DNA of 64,000 nucleotides from positions 62,001 through 126,000 of the forward strand of contig BLSF01000085.1 in the NCBI GenBank assembly GCA_012862575.1, in the 5' to 3' direction. This DNA comes from Parietichytrium sp. I65-24A. Taxonomy: Eukaryota > Sar > Bigyra > Thraustochytrida > Thraustochytriidae. A program made the translations under genes and the position numbers. The first letter of the stretch is position 1, and each line of letters opens with the position of its first letter. Below the pieces are notes generated by a model that worked only from the letters and a program-made list of their open reading frames with translations, was not told where the DNA came from and ran no database searches. Below are positions 1-10,800 of this stretch, in pieces.

Positions 1-471
1 CGGGAGAAAGAAAGGAAAGCTGCGAAGTGCGCTCTTCGCGACGAAAGCACATACAATCAGTGTCATACGATTTGGGTTCCGCGAAGTGCAGAAGTGCAGA
101 AGACGAAGAGCGGAGTGTGGCGATTGCCAACCTTTGTCGCGAAAGAGAGGGTGTGTGGTAATATTATCGAGGCGAAGCGGAGTTCCGAGTTTGGAGTTTG
201 GAATTTGGAATTGGAATTTGGAGTTTAGAGTTTAGAGTTTAGAGCGCGAGGGAGATTTAAACGTATCGGAGGGCGTGTGCAGGCTTTTGCATCGGTACAT
301 TGATTAAAGTTTGGAAACCCGTTGACTGTGGAGAGCATTATATACTTTGCCAACACACGTCGATTACGCTCTTTTTGCAAAGTGCGCATCACGTCGATCG
401 GGCGCGTAGTTCTATAAGAGTTGCTGTTTTGTTGGCCTTTTGAGAAGAGTCTAAAGGCCCGACCGCAGGCC
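1..471. other. 5' flank of the protease gene
   Basis: No gene seen. It is purine-rich, with a degenerate 6-7 bp tandem array (gagttt/gga type) at about 186-244, roughly 230 bp before the protease start codon. Probably promoter and leader DNA. Confidence 0.5.
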
Positions 472-1911
472 ATGTGGCCGGCTCGTGCCGCCTGCCTGGC
501 GCTTGTTCTGGCTCTGACGAATGGCGAAGAAGATGGAGCGGACTTGTTCACAAACCGCGAGGCGTTCGTAGCGGCCTCTCAGTACGGTTTTTTGCCTCTC
601 TCCGGCGAAGAGCTGGCACAGGCAAATGCGTCCGGGGTACTCACTACGACTGTAACATCATCAACGACTGGAGCACAGAGCAGAAGCACGCTGCCAGACG
701 CTGTGGACTGGAGCTCCCGGATGACGGATGTAAAATATCAAGGCGATTGTGGCGTGTGTTGGGCTTTCGTTGCAACGGCGATGGTCGAATTCAGGCTGTC
801 CGTGGACTACAGCATTCCGGCGGTAAGCCTGTCCGAGCAACAGCTGCTGGATTGCAACAAGCTGGGCGTCAATAATGGATGCGCTGGGGGCAACTACTTC
901 TCAGCCCTCAAGGCGTGGACCGGAGGCTTTTTCTCGGGCGCCGCGTTTCCGTTCTTCGTCGAGGAGACTGGGCAAGAGCAGCGGGCGGCTGAGTTGGATT
1001 CGGATAGTGCATTCTGTGACGAGCACTACGCAGAAACCGACTCCGTTGCCGGGCTAATAATATCCGACTCGCACCTCAAGTTCTTGAGCTCACAGACTGA
1101 GTATGCGCTAATGACCGCCGTCGCCATCGGCCCGGTCGGCGTGGCCATTTCAGGCTACACTGACGCCTTCCTGGGGTACGATGGCGGGATCTTGGACCCA
1201 TCCGATTGCGAGGGAGATGTGGATCATGCAGCGGTGGTGGTTGGGTACGGAACGGAGGACGGCGTGGACTACTGGTTGGTGAGGAACTCGTGGTCATCTG
1301 CGTGGGGTGAAGACGGCCATGTCCGCCTCAAGCGCGGAGTGCAGTCCTCCGAGTATCCGTATGGGACGTGCTCCCTGCTTTACCAAGGTAACTACTTGGA
1401 GCCCGGGGCCGTCAACTGTACGACGGGCATGGGGCGCAGCTGCTCAGAATTTGCAAACGCCCAGTTTTGCACAGAGGAGTACGGCTGCCAGGAGGAGGCT
1501 TTTTATGCGCAAAAGTTTTCTGCAAAAATTGAGGCCGAGGCGTCGGCAAGCTCGGGCAGTGACGAAGGCACAAACCAGACGCTAGTTATAGCTGTGGCGG
1601 CAAGCGTGAGTGGCTTTGTGGTGCTCGCGTCCGTTGGGTATGTATTGGTGACAAAGTACTATCGGCCGTACCTGAACCGCCGCAAGGCGGGCAAGAGTGG
1701 AGCCCCGCACGAGATTCAGGCTTACACAGGCGAGGCGCCAGTAAGCACGGAGATGGTGTCCGCATTCCGTTCCAAGCTATCGGAGATCGAGGCGACCAGA
1801 GCACGCGCATACAAGGAGAGTACCTCGGTTCTCGAAACGTATTTACGCCAAAACCACCACGATCTTGCGGCGGCCGTCAACGAGTACCTCGCTTGTGAAG
1901 TCACCTACTAA
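472..1911 (+). CDS. Papain-like (C1A) cysteine protease with a C-terminal membrane anchor
   Basis: A cysteine endopeptidase of the papain/cathepsin family, 479 residues. The first ATG gives a hydrophobic signal peptide (MWPARAACLALVLALTNG); the upstream in-frame codons have no ATG. A short propeptide (about 60 residues, without a clear ERFNIN helix) precedes the mature domain. The oxyanion Gln90 and nucleophile Cys96 lie in QGDCGVCWAF, His252 in VDHAAVVVGYG and Asn272 in RNSWSSAWGEDG, so the catalytic set is complete. After a Cys-rich linker a transmembrane helix (about 371-393) is followed by a basic stop-transfer and an 85-residue cytosolic tail. Its last 40 residues look like a small UBA-type helical bundle (inference). 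The protein is therefore probably a type I protein of lysosome, vacuole or plasma membrane with the protease in the lumen. C1A identity is very secure; location is inferred. Confidence 0.93.
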   Translation: MWPARAACLALVLALTNGEEDGADLFTNREAFVAASQYGFLPLSGEELAQANASGVLTTTVTSSTTGAQSRSTLPDAVDWSSRMTDVKYQGDCGVCWAFVATAMVEFRLSVDYSIPAVSLSEQQLLDCNKLGVNNGCAGGNYFSALKAWTGGFFSGAAFPFFVEETGQEQRAAELDSDSAFCDEHYAETDSVAGLIISDSHLKFLSSQTEYALMTAVAIGPVGVAISGYTDAFLGYDGGILDPSDCEGDVDHAAVVVGYGTEDGVDYWLVRNSWSSAWGEDGHVRLKRGVQSSEYPYGTCSLLYQGNYLEPGAVNCTTGMGRSCSEFANAQFCTEEYGCQEEAFYAQKFSAKIEAEASASSGSDEGTNQTLVIAVAASVSGFVVLASVGYVLVTKYYRPYLNRRKAGKSGAPHEIQAYTGEAPVSTEMVSAFRSKLSEIEATRARAYKESTSVLETYLRQNHHDLAAAVNEYLACEVTY

Positions 1912-2500
1912 CGCCTTCAGGACGCACATTCCTCTCATACTTTACCTCTCTCGCGACGGAATCATGGAGCTACCTTCCGTCACGAGCACGTGACATACTC
2001 TTGAGCACATACATTTACAGATACATTTACTTACACGTACCAAACGCACCCATGTAACCTTTCCCGAGTATTCTCCAATGAAGGAGGTGCTTCAGCCCCT
2101 CCCTCTCCCCAAGTTATGCGCCAATTCCTCTTCCATGCAGCACACCATATCTCTTGTCCGTTCAACTGCCGCTCAACTCCCTTGGGTACCACTCGAGCCG
2201 GTGCATACCTATGCATTCATGAACATGAACATACTCGCGTGCATTTCGTGCATATGCACGCAGTACATCCATCCACACAGTCACCTAGCACCCACATATG
2301 TATTACAGTAGTACGTCCACTTTCCGCGTGCATTCAGCGTGCATTCAGTGCATTCCGTGCATATACCTGTGCATTCTGCGACTGACAGAGCAAGGTGTGC
2401 AGTGGGTCCATGCGGTGAGAGCAGCTCTGAGGGAGAGGGGGAGACAGTGGTCAGCCATTCGGCTTGCACGTGGAACGGCAATATAATTATATAGGGGACC
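1912..2500. other. Intergenic spacer with a gtgcattc array
   Basis: No gene seen. About 2327-2379 carries five or six imperfect copies of gtgcattc. The right end, agggg followed by accATGG, is the start context of the next gene. Confidence 0.5.
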
Positions 2501-4456
2501 ATGGGCGTCCCAGGTCTGTGGCGGTTCGCGTCGCTCAAAGTACTCCCAGAAAGGACTGTTTTGAGCCCTTCTTCCGAGGAGACAAACTCGAACGACCCAT
2601 TTGAGGCAACGAATGCGAATGGCGCGAATGACTCGGACAAGTTGGACAAGTTAAACAAGTTGGACGACGGCTGTGCCGCGGCGGGAAATGGAGGAGAAGG
2701 AGAAGGAGAAGAGCGTGTGACCGTGCTGGTGGACGGCCTGTCCATGGCACACAGCTTGTGGCATGCATCTCACACGTTCGACGCGATCAAATCATCCCCG
2801 CGCAAGACTGCTTCGCTGACGGCCGAGTGGCGTGAGCTGTGCTGCAGGTTGGTCAGATGCGCGAATACTATCTTCGTGTTTGACAGTCCGTGCGCCGTGG
2901 ACGAGCCCAAACGAGAATGCACGCTACGACGACGACGCGACAAGCTCGCACAGCTGCGCCGCTTCCTCCCTTCGCTTGATCATGGCGACGGTCCAAGAGA
3001 AGACAGGGATGGCTTGGACTTTGAGCGTGACTTGGATGCTCACGTTCTCCGACAGATGGGCAAAGCGTTGCTGCCGCTCGTCGGGGGCATCGCTCTTGAG
3101 CGTTTTGCGCGCGACGCCGGCGCTCGAGTGGAGCGTCCCTCCCGCGGGGCCGAGGCCGATCCCTTGCTTTGCCGCCTGGCCCGCGAGGCGCACTCTGCTG
3201 GAAGCCGCGTCTTTATCGTATCTAGCGACTCGGACATGCTGCTCCTGGATTGTGTAAGCGGCGTTGCCGCGCCAGAGGACCTCTGCATGTGCGCTGATGG
3301 CGACCTCGTCCTGCGCGCGCGTTCACGAAGCGCCGTCGCCCGAGCGTTGGGCGTGCCAGACGACTTGGTGTTTCTCGCGGCCATGGCTGCACTGGCTGGT
3401 ACGGATGTCACCCCGGAAGACCTGCGAAGGAAGATTGCCGATGGGCTCGCAGCGGCTTTCGCGAGCGATGCGATAAAGACGCAGCCCGCTCACAATCTGC
3501 GGAAGAGCAAGGGTAGTCGTAAGAAGAAGAAGAAGAAGAAGAGCAAGAACGAGAGCAGGAGTACGAGCCTTGCGCAAGGCAGTGGTAGAACAATGCGGGC
3601 CGCAGATATACTTGCCCGAGCAGCCTCTATCGTTGCGCAAGTGGCGCAGGGCCTTGCAAACGCTCAGAACGGTCATCAGGATCAAGTGGACCCGCGACAG
3701 GTGTTTGAGCGGTGCGCGGAGCTTGCAGTGCCGTCGTCTGCGTCTCAAATCGAGGTGGCGGACCATCTCGAGCGCACCTACCTGGCATACAAGTTCGGCG
3801 AACAAGAGCATTTGCAATTACCTCTGCAAGAACAAGAGCGAGCGCGGCCAGACGAGTGGTGGTGGCCCGCGGCGGTCGTGGAGAGCGGCATCAATCAGCT
3901 CACGGTCTTCGAGGCGCTGCGCCCCCTCAGAAAAGCCCTTGATATGTTGCATTCGGCAGAATGGGGCCCGGACCGTCAACTTCAAGAGTTCGCCCGGGTG
4001 GAGGTGGACATGGCTGCTACAGCAGGGCCATTTGAAGACAAGCTACGCGACGCACTGCGGGCTTGCAACACGGCGCCAAGCCCGCTGGCCGTTGTGCACA
4101 TCGCACTGTTATGCGTGCACATCGCATCCGACTGTCCTGCCAACTGGGGTACCAGCGGGTCGGCCTCCTCATGCCCCTCATGTATTTCTGCCTGGGAGTT
4201 CGATGTGCTCATGCGTTGTGTGCCCTGTGATAGTAAAGAGTCGTGTCTAGAGGTCTTTTCCAAATTTGAGAGCGGTAGGAGAGGGCGGGCTCTCGAGCGG
4301 TCCGTAGGCCGATTCTATTCCTTGTACAATCTTGTGCAAGGTGTTTTGTTCCATCTCGACCAGTACAAAAGCGGGTGCTCGCCTTGCCTCGAGGTGTGCG
4401 ACCCTACACCGTACTTGGAGATGTACCTCCGGACGGACGGCGAACACGAGAGATGA
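2501..4456 (+). CDS. Asteroid-like protein with an XPG/FEN1-type PIN nuclease domain
   Basis: The N-terminus MGVPGLWRFAS is the typical start of XPG/FEN1-family nucleases, and VTVLVDGLSMAHSLWHA, a region ending in FVFDSP, AEADPLLCRLA and VSSDSDMLLLD supply the acidic metal-binding residues of the PIN fold. Sequence order and the long divergent C-terminal half fit the Asteroid family rather than FEN1, EXO1 or GEN1: a low-complexity loop after the first strand (about 25-70), a lysine-rich tract near residues 340-355 that could act as a nuclear signal, and no helical arch or PIP box that I can recognise. Length is 651 residues in one exon. ATG sits in a strong context (accATGG). Whether it cuts DNA or RNA is unknown; Asteroid proteins are poorly characterised. 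Confidence is high for the superfamily and moderate for the subfamily. Confidence 0.75.
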   Translation: MGVPGLWRFASLKVLPERTVLSPSSEETNSNDPFEATNANGANDSDKLDKLNKLDDGCAAAGNGGEGEGEERVTVLVDGLSMAHSLWHASHTFDAIKSSPRKTASLTAEWRELCCRLVRCANTIFVFDSPCAVDEPKRECTLRRRRDKLAQLRRFLPSLDHGDGPREDRDGLDFERDLDAHVLRQMGKALLPLVGGIALERFARDAGARVERPSRGAEADPLLCRLAREAHSAGSRVFIVSSDSDMLLLDCVSGVAAPEDLCMCADGDLVLRARSRSAVARALGVPDDLVFLAAMAALAGTDVTPEDLRRKIADGLAAAFASDAIKTQPAHNLRKSKGSRKKKKKKKSKNESRSTSLAQGSGRTMRAADILARAASIVAQVAQGLANAQNGHQDQVDPRQVFERCAELAVPSSASQIEVADHLERTYLAYKFGEQEHLQLPLQEQERARPDEWWWPAAVVESGINQLTVFEALRPLRKALDMLHSAEWGPDRQLQEFARVEVDMAATAGPFEDKLRDALRACNTAPSPLAVVHIALLCVHIASDCPANWGTSGSASSCPSCISAWEFDVLMRCVPCDSKESCLEVFSKFESGRRGRALERSVGRFYSLYNLVQGVLFHLDQYKSGCSPCLEVCDPTPYLEMYLRTDGEHER

Positions 4457-4876
4457 CGAGATGATCTTGGGAGTCGATAAGATTTCTGTGGAACATCAAG
4501 CGAAGAGGTATCGCGCGAAGCGAAGAGGCAGCCATGGACCACAGCACTCTTTTTTTTTTTTGGTATTTGTAGTCAGATCGGAGATTCCTTCATCCATTCA
4601 TGCGTAATTATGTACCGGTACAGTACTTGCCTCGTTCGTTGGCCCATGTTGGAGCTTTAAAAAAGGATTATCCTTTTCGTTGGCCTCTAAATTTTGAAAA
4701 TTCAATGACGAATGGCACAAATTAGTTGTTAACCTTTTCTGGCTTCTTTCTTTCTTATACATGTAATCTTATCTTTCATAGAGAATGTTGTCTGCGTGAG
4801 CCTTGGTCATCAGTTTTGACAAAAACAAAAGAAACAGAGGACCTCAAATCAAGACTCAAAACCAACATGAGGGCAG
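4457..4876. other. Convergent 3' spacer
   Basis: Spacer between two genes that converge. It is AT-rich, with a T-run near 4550 and a perfect 10-bp palindrome GTACCGGTAC at 4612-4621. No gene seen. Confidence 0.5.
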
Positions 4877-7800
4877 TTACAATAGCTGGGTGCCGTGGCG
4901 AAATGGCATCAAGTCGCGCTGCGCAGGAAGAACCTGAAGGAGCCATGGCGCTGGGCCGTCAACACTTATATGCTCCAGCGCAAGCTTGGCGTCTTGGTTG
5001 GCTGGATTTGCTTTCAAAGCGGCCTCGAAGCATTGCACAGAGCGCTTCCAGTCCCCTTCTTGAAATGCAGCCACCCCTAAATTGTTCCATGCGTTGCTTT
5101 CTTTCGGGAAGAGCGCAACACAGAGCTCGTACAACCTCTTGGCTGAAGCCGTGTTCCCCGCCTGTAAATAGGCGTTTCCGAGGTCAATGAGGGGCCCTGG
5201 GTAGCTCAGTGCCTTCTCAATTTTTGGCACTGGGAGGCTGTCAAGAATATCCCACACAGTCGGTCCGTACAAATTATTCGCAGCACTTGCGATATCAAAC
5301 TTTGGGTCGACGTAATCCGTCACTCGCATGAGTAGCACCCTTCTCAGCAATCGAATCGACTCAAAGTGCTGACCAGCTTCACTGTAGGACATGCCCAGGT
5401 CGCGGAGGGTTTCTGCGAGCTCCTCACGAAGCACTGCTACCTTGTGGTCAACAGTCCGAGAATACGCTTGCGCCGGCATCTCAAACAGCTCCTCAGTGGT
5501 AATCTCCTCAAAATTACGGATCTGGACCTGCAAACCCTTGATCGTCTCTCGCAGCAGTTCTACTGCTGCAGCCACCTTCCCGCGCAGCTTCAAAAGTCTC
5601 GCCATTTGGCGCTGAAGTGAGACGCGATTGAGCACAGAGGAAGCGTCTGGCACTGGCGATTTGAGAAGCGCGCCGATCTGCGCTGTCGCGGCTTCAAAGT
5701 TGCCTTGCTCTTCGTAAGCCAGAGCCAGGTTCAATCTCGCAGCGGACTTGCACTTTGCGTTATCCACGCTCACGACCCGGACTTGTTCACCTATAGTAGC
5801 AGGATGAATCGAATCGCACAGTGAGAGTACTGCACCAAGGTGCCTCACTGCGTTCTCTAGATCCCCGGCGCGATAGAGGGCGGCTCCTAGATTGTTGCGT
5901 ATCCCGACATGTTTCGGTTGCATTGCAAAGGCCTCCCCAAGCGCTCTTGCGGATGCTAGGAATGAGCCTTGATGAAACAAGAGACTGCCCATGGCGAAGT
6001 GAACCTGCCACTTTGTAACAGAGGCTATGGACGCGCCATACCGCTCCAAAACGTATTGGAGAACAGAGACCGCCATATCGGCCTCCCCTACGCGCTGCAA
6101 GGCTCCAGCGAATCGCACCAAAGTATCTCCAGAGAGCAGCTCACAACCGCTTTGTACATCCGCTGAAGACCGCAAGGCTTCGAAAGCGGACTTCCACTTT
6201 GCGATGGCCGCAGAACCCTCTCCTCGGCGCTGATGGACTTCAGCGATCACTGTATCGGCGCATGGGCATCTTGCCTTGCTTTCCAGCGAGTTGATCACAT
6301 CGACGGCCTGTTGAGGCTGCCCCAAAAGCAAGTGTGTTGCTGCAGACCCACAGACCCCCTGGCTCTGGACGTTGGACAACTCGACTTGCCTCAAGTTCTC
6401 GAAATGCATTAGAGCTAATTGTGCAAAAACAGCCTCCGAATTTCGCACTTTCCCCCGAGCCTCAAGTTGGGCGAGGCAGAGCTGACCGGCCTTGACTTCC
6501 GCTTCAAAGCTCCTTACCGGCGCCAGAACAGTTGCCCACCAGTGGTACACGGCTGCGCTTTTCCAATCCCTCATCTCTTGGTAAGAAATTGCGAGCCTTT
6601 CATACAACGCGCGGAGCTCTCTGGACACCGTGAGGCGCGACAAAGTCGCGGGGTTCCGGAATAAGTGGGGAATGACCAGAAGAGCGACTTCAGCACCCAC
6701 ATTTTTGGGCTTGACAAGGCCGAGGCCCAGCTCGAATCGGTCATTGGCAAGCTTGACCCCTTCACCTTCCTGCAAGGCCAGGTCGCCGAGAGCAAGGGCA
6801 AGCTCAGGATACCCGCCAACTTGCTCTGATTCGGGCAAGAGGCTCTCAATTATTTTCAGCATGTTCCTGGTGTCGCTCGACTTACAGCCAACCCGATCTG
6901 TGCACGAATCCACTCTCCATCTGACGAGTTTGGAGATGGCGGACATTTGAGCTCCTGAAGGGATATCTGCGAGCTGAACGCGAAAGAGCTCCAGCGTGGA
7001 CAGATCTGTCGGCTCTCCAACCCAAGCCTGGGCAAATCTCCCTGCTTCATCCATTTTAGCTTTCGAGGACAGGAGCGGGAACAACAGTTTCTTGTGCTCT
7101 TGTTCAGAGAAACTGGAAGACAAAAATGCTCGCAACAATTTGATAGCATCTTCATAGTGTCCAGCCCCTTCCAAGCGCTTCAAGGCAATCATTACAGCCT
7201 GTGCTGTTCCAGAGTTCCCCACCCGCATAAGCTCTGTCGCAACCTGCATGGAGATTTCCGCGGCATCAGACACTAGGTGGCTTCGTTCCAGAGCCTGAGC
7301 GTAGTACTGCAGATGCCAAAATCTGCTCGCAGTCCCCTCTTTTTGCAACAAAAGACACGCGCGCCAAAACTGGACACTAGTGTCACTTTGCTTGTCGTCG
7401 TGAAAGATTTTGCCCAGTCCACAGACACTTTTTGAAGCGAGATTTTTTGCATAAAGTTCAGACTCCCCGGACTCGAGGTTAGAAACGTTTTGAAGGCTCA
7501 TCAAACCTCCTACAAAGCAGTCAGAAGCATCTTGAGAGTTTCGGGCCTCATGATACAATGTTCCAAGCTCAACAAGAATACCAGCTTTGAGCAAACTCTC
7601 CTCCCGGAAACTTGGCCGCCACGGGCCCCCGTCACAAAGCAAATAATCATGGCATCGATCGAGCAAGTCCGTGCTTTCTGAACAGCATCTGGGTGCCGTT
7701 TCATTCGTCTTCAAGGCATCAAAGTAGCCCCTAGCAAGAGTGAAATATTCAATAGGAGAGGTGGGTGACAAGTGCTCTTGCGGTTGTGAGAGCGTAAAGA

Positions 7801-10800
7801 TGCCCGCCCTGAAGAAGGTGTCAGCCGCAGCCAAAGTGTTATTGGATCTCAAAAGCATACTCGCCTCCACGAAGCAATTGCCAGCTCGCATCGTCTCGCT
7901 CCTGCGCTCATATTCCACTCCAAGAGCATGGAATGCCGCAGCCGAATTCGGATATTGAGAGGTTGCTTCCACCAGCAGCGCGAGCCGCTGCCCGGCATCA
8001 GCATCGTGAGTGGTCTCTTTTGGGGGCTCTAAAAGATATGCAGCCCATAGCATAACTTCAAGGCGCCTTGGGTGTTGCGGAGGAATCTCACGCAAGGCAT
8101 CTAATGCCATGTCGCCTGCCTTTCTCTGATCCGCAGTCCTGACGAGCAGTGACCACTCGAAAAGCGCTAAGGCGCTAAAAGTGTCATGCTTGAGATGCAC
8201 CACCTGCTCGAAGCAATCTGCGGCTTGCTGGACCTGACCACGAGCAGCAAACATACCGGCAATTTGCAACAGGCTCCCAGGCTCGTTAAGAATGATATTT
8301 GGCATCGAAGTCTCCTTTGCTCTGCGACACGTTGTGCCACGGTAGAGTGTTGAGCTGTTGCTCTTTCGAAGTTGGCGCGGATCAGCCAAGCCGTGCTCGC
8401 CGCCTTGGGGGCTCGCGGAGATCTCCCCCTTCTCTTGAGCAATTCTGGCCTGAGGAAACTCGAGAGCTTGTTCCTCTAAATCAGCCACTGTATCTTCAGG
8501 AGAACGAGAGCGATCCGCCAAGATAGATCGGGCAATATCGTGATGAGTGCGAGCCGACGTGGGTTCTCCATGGGCGGATAGCAAAAGTGCAAGCGACTGA
8601 TGCACAGATGCGTCCTGAGGGTCCAAATTTGCAGCGATCTGCAGATGCTGAATAGCGCTTTGCGCATCACCGCTCCGGAGATATATCGCTGCGATGCTCA
8701 TCTCGCTCATTGCAGCAAATTTTGCCGCACTGCTTCCTGGCGCCGATGCTGAGTTCGAAGAAAGCACGATCACCGTTTGGAACGTCTCCAGTGCGGCATC
8801 CGTGCGGTCTAATTCCAACATCGCCTGGGCCATGTGAAAGAGATTTTCAAGAGAATGCTTGTCTAACACATATGCATTCGTAAAGCTCTCCAGGGCCTTG
8901 TGAGCACGCCCTTTACGAAGCAGAGCTTTTCCGAGCTCTGTATGACAAGTCACGCACTGAGGAGTCAAAGTTGCAGAAGTGCGGAACAAAGCGATTACAG
9001 TGTCCAAATCTTCCGGGTTTTGTAGAAGAGAGATTCGGCCCAGCTCAAAGTGCAATTCTGCAGACCTCGGCCACTGTTCCACTCCAACACGCAAAATTCT
9101 TTGAGCAAGCCGGAGGTCCTGCACGCTAACCTTTGCGGAGCGCAGCAGTAGAGATGTGACTGTCTTGAACGTCCGCAGCTCTAAAAATCCATCGTCAATG
9201 GCAGCAACGTAATGCCTTAGTGCCTCTGCTCTGTCTTCACCCTTGGCCTCCATGAGGGTATCAGCGAGCCTGGCTCGAGCTTCCGGACCAGCCCCATGCT
9301 CCAAAGCCTGCTCGAAAGCACGCCGGGCCGTCGGCCAGTGCCGGAGGCTGTACAGCGCATTTCCCCGCATGACGTACAGATCTCCAAGATCAAGAATGTC
9401 TAGGTCAATTGCTCTTTTGATGAGCGGGAGGGCTTCTTCTGACCTTCCGAGCGAGAGTAGAGCGCTGGCTGTATAATTAAGAACACGCGATAGATGCGCG
9501 TTGATCCTGTGACAGTCGCGCTCGCACGAAACGGAGAACTCTTCTAGCGTGCGCCACGCAAGATCGTATTGCCCAATGGCTTCCGAAGGTTTGGAAACGT
9601 GCATCAGAATATCCCCGACCAAAACTCGGGACGCAACATGATTAGGATCAATTTCCAGAGACCTTTTCCCGCGACTAAGAGCCTCTTCCGCACGCTTGTC
9701 TTGGTAAAGAGTGTTCGCAAGCTGATAATGGGCCTCCACCAAATTATCGTTTAGCCAAGTTGCTTGCTGGAAATGGGAGATGGCTTCGCTTAACAGTCGG
9801 TCAGTCACGCTTGTGTCTGAGGCCCTCCCATACTTTGCCAAGATGATTGCTCGAAAGCGGAGCACTTTTCCGAGCTCAATGTGTACCTGAGGTGCCTCCG
9901 GCCAAAGCTCCACTGCCTTTCGAAGGTATTTCGACGCTAGGTCCCATTCCTGCCTCTCAGAGAGCAAGGATCCGACCCTAATGTACACGTAAAGGTCCTG
10001 GCAGCCAAGCCGAATCGCGGTGCCAAAGTGGTGCAGGAGGTGCTCGGTGAGGAAAAACGCGCTTTCGTCACCGGCCTCATCAGGTGCCGACGCCAGCAGT
10101 CTTCCGCTCCACCGTTCGTCAAGCGCCCTCATGATGAGACTCCAAGGAAGCTCAGAAACGGCCGGCCTCGAGAGGTTCGGCCTTAGGGCCAAGAGCCTAA
10201 GCTCGAAAGATTGACCGAGCCCACGATGACCTTCCATGCTCTGGGGAAGGATGTCTATGAGCCGTGAGAAATAGCCCTGGGCTGCGACTGGTTTCCCGAG
10301 CTCCAGCGCGAGTGCGCCAGCCCTCTGTAGCAAAAGCGCTAAAGACCTGAGGTCTGCAGCCAGAAAGTGACAGGTTAGGGCCCCCTCTGACAGTATTTTG
10401 TGATATTGGCCAAGTGCCCGCTCTTTGTCCTGAAGTCTCTCCAGTGCTACGGCTTTCAGACAGGCGATGGAAGCCACCCTTTGCGCAATCCCTTGGCGAT
10501 GTTGGCTGGAATAGCTCATCACGGAGAGCGCCTGCTGCGTAAACTTGAGCGTCTGGCTCCACTTTTGCGCTGTGGCAGCCACCAATGCCGCGTTCCACTC
10601 TTTGGAAGCGCCTTTGAGGCGATCTTGCAAAGTAATAATCTGATGCATCTCGTGCATCACGTTCCCCTCCCTTTCGCTACCGCTCGGAGATCCTAATAAA
10701 TCCTCTTGCAACAACTGCAGTGTGGCTCCTGCCCGGCCAATCTCTTCTGCAAACAACCCCAGTTCGCAGACCCTGCACATCTCTTCCAGCACCATTGCAT

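Noticed and set aside
5206-5230. tagctcagtg, like a tRNA A box
   Set aside because: It is inside the TPR coding region and no B box or cloverleaf follows.
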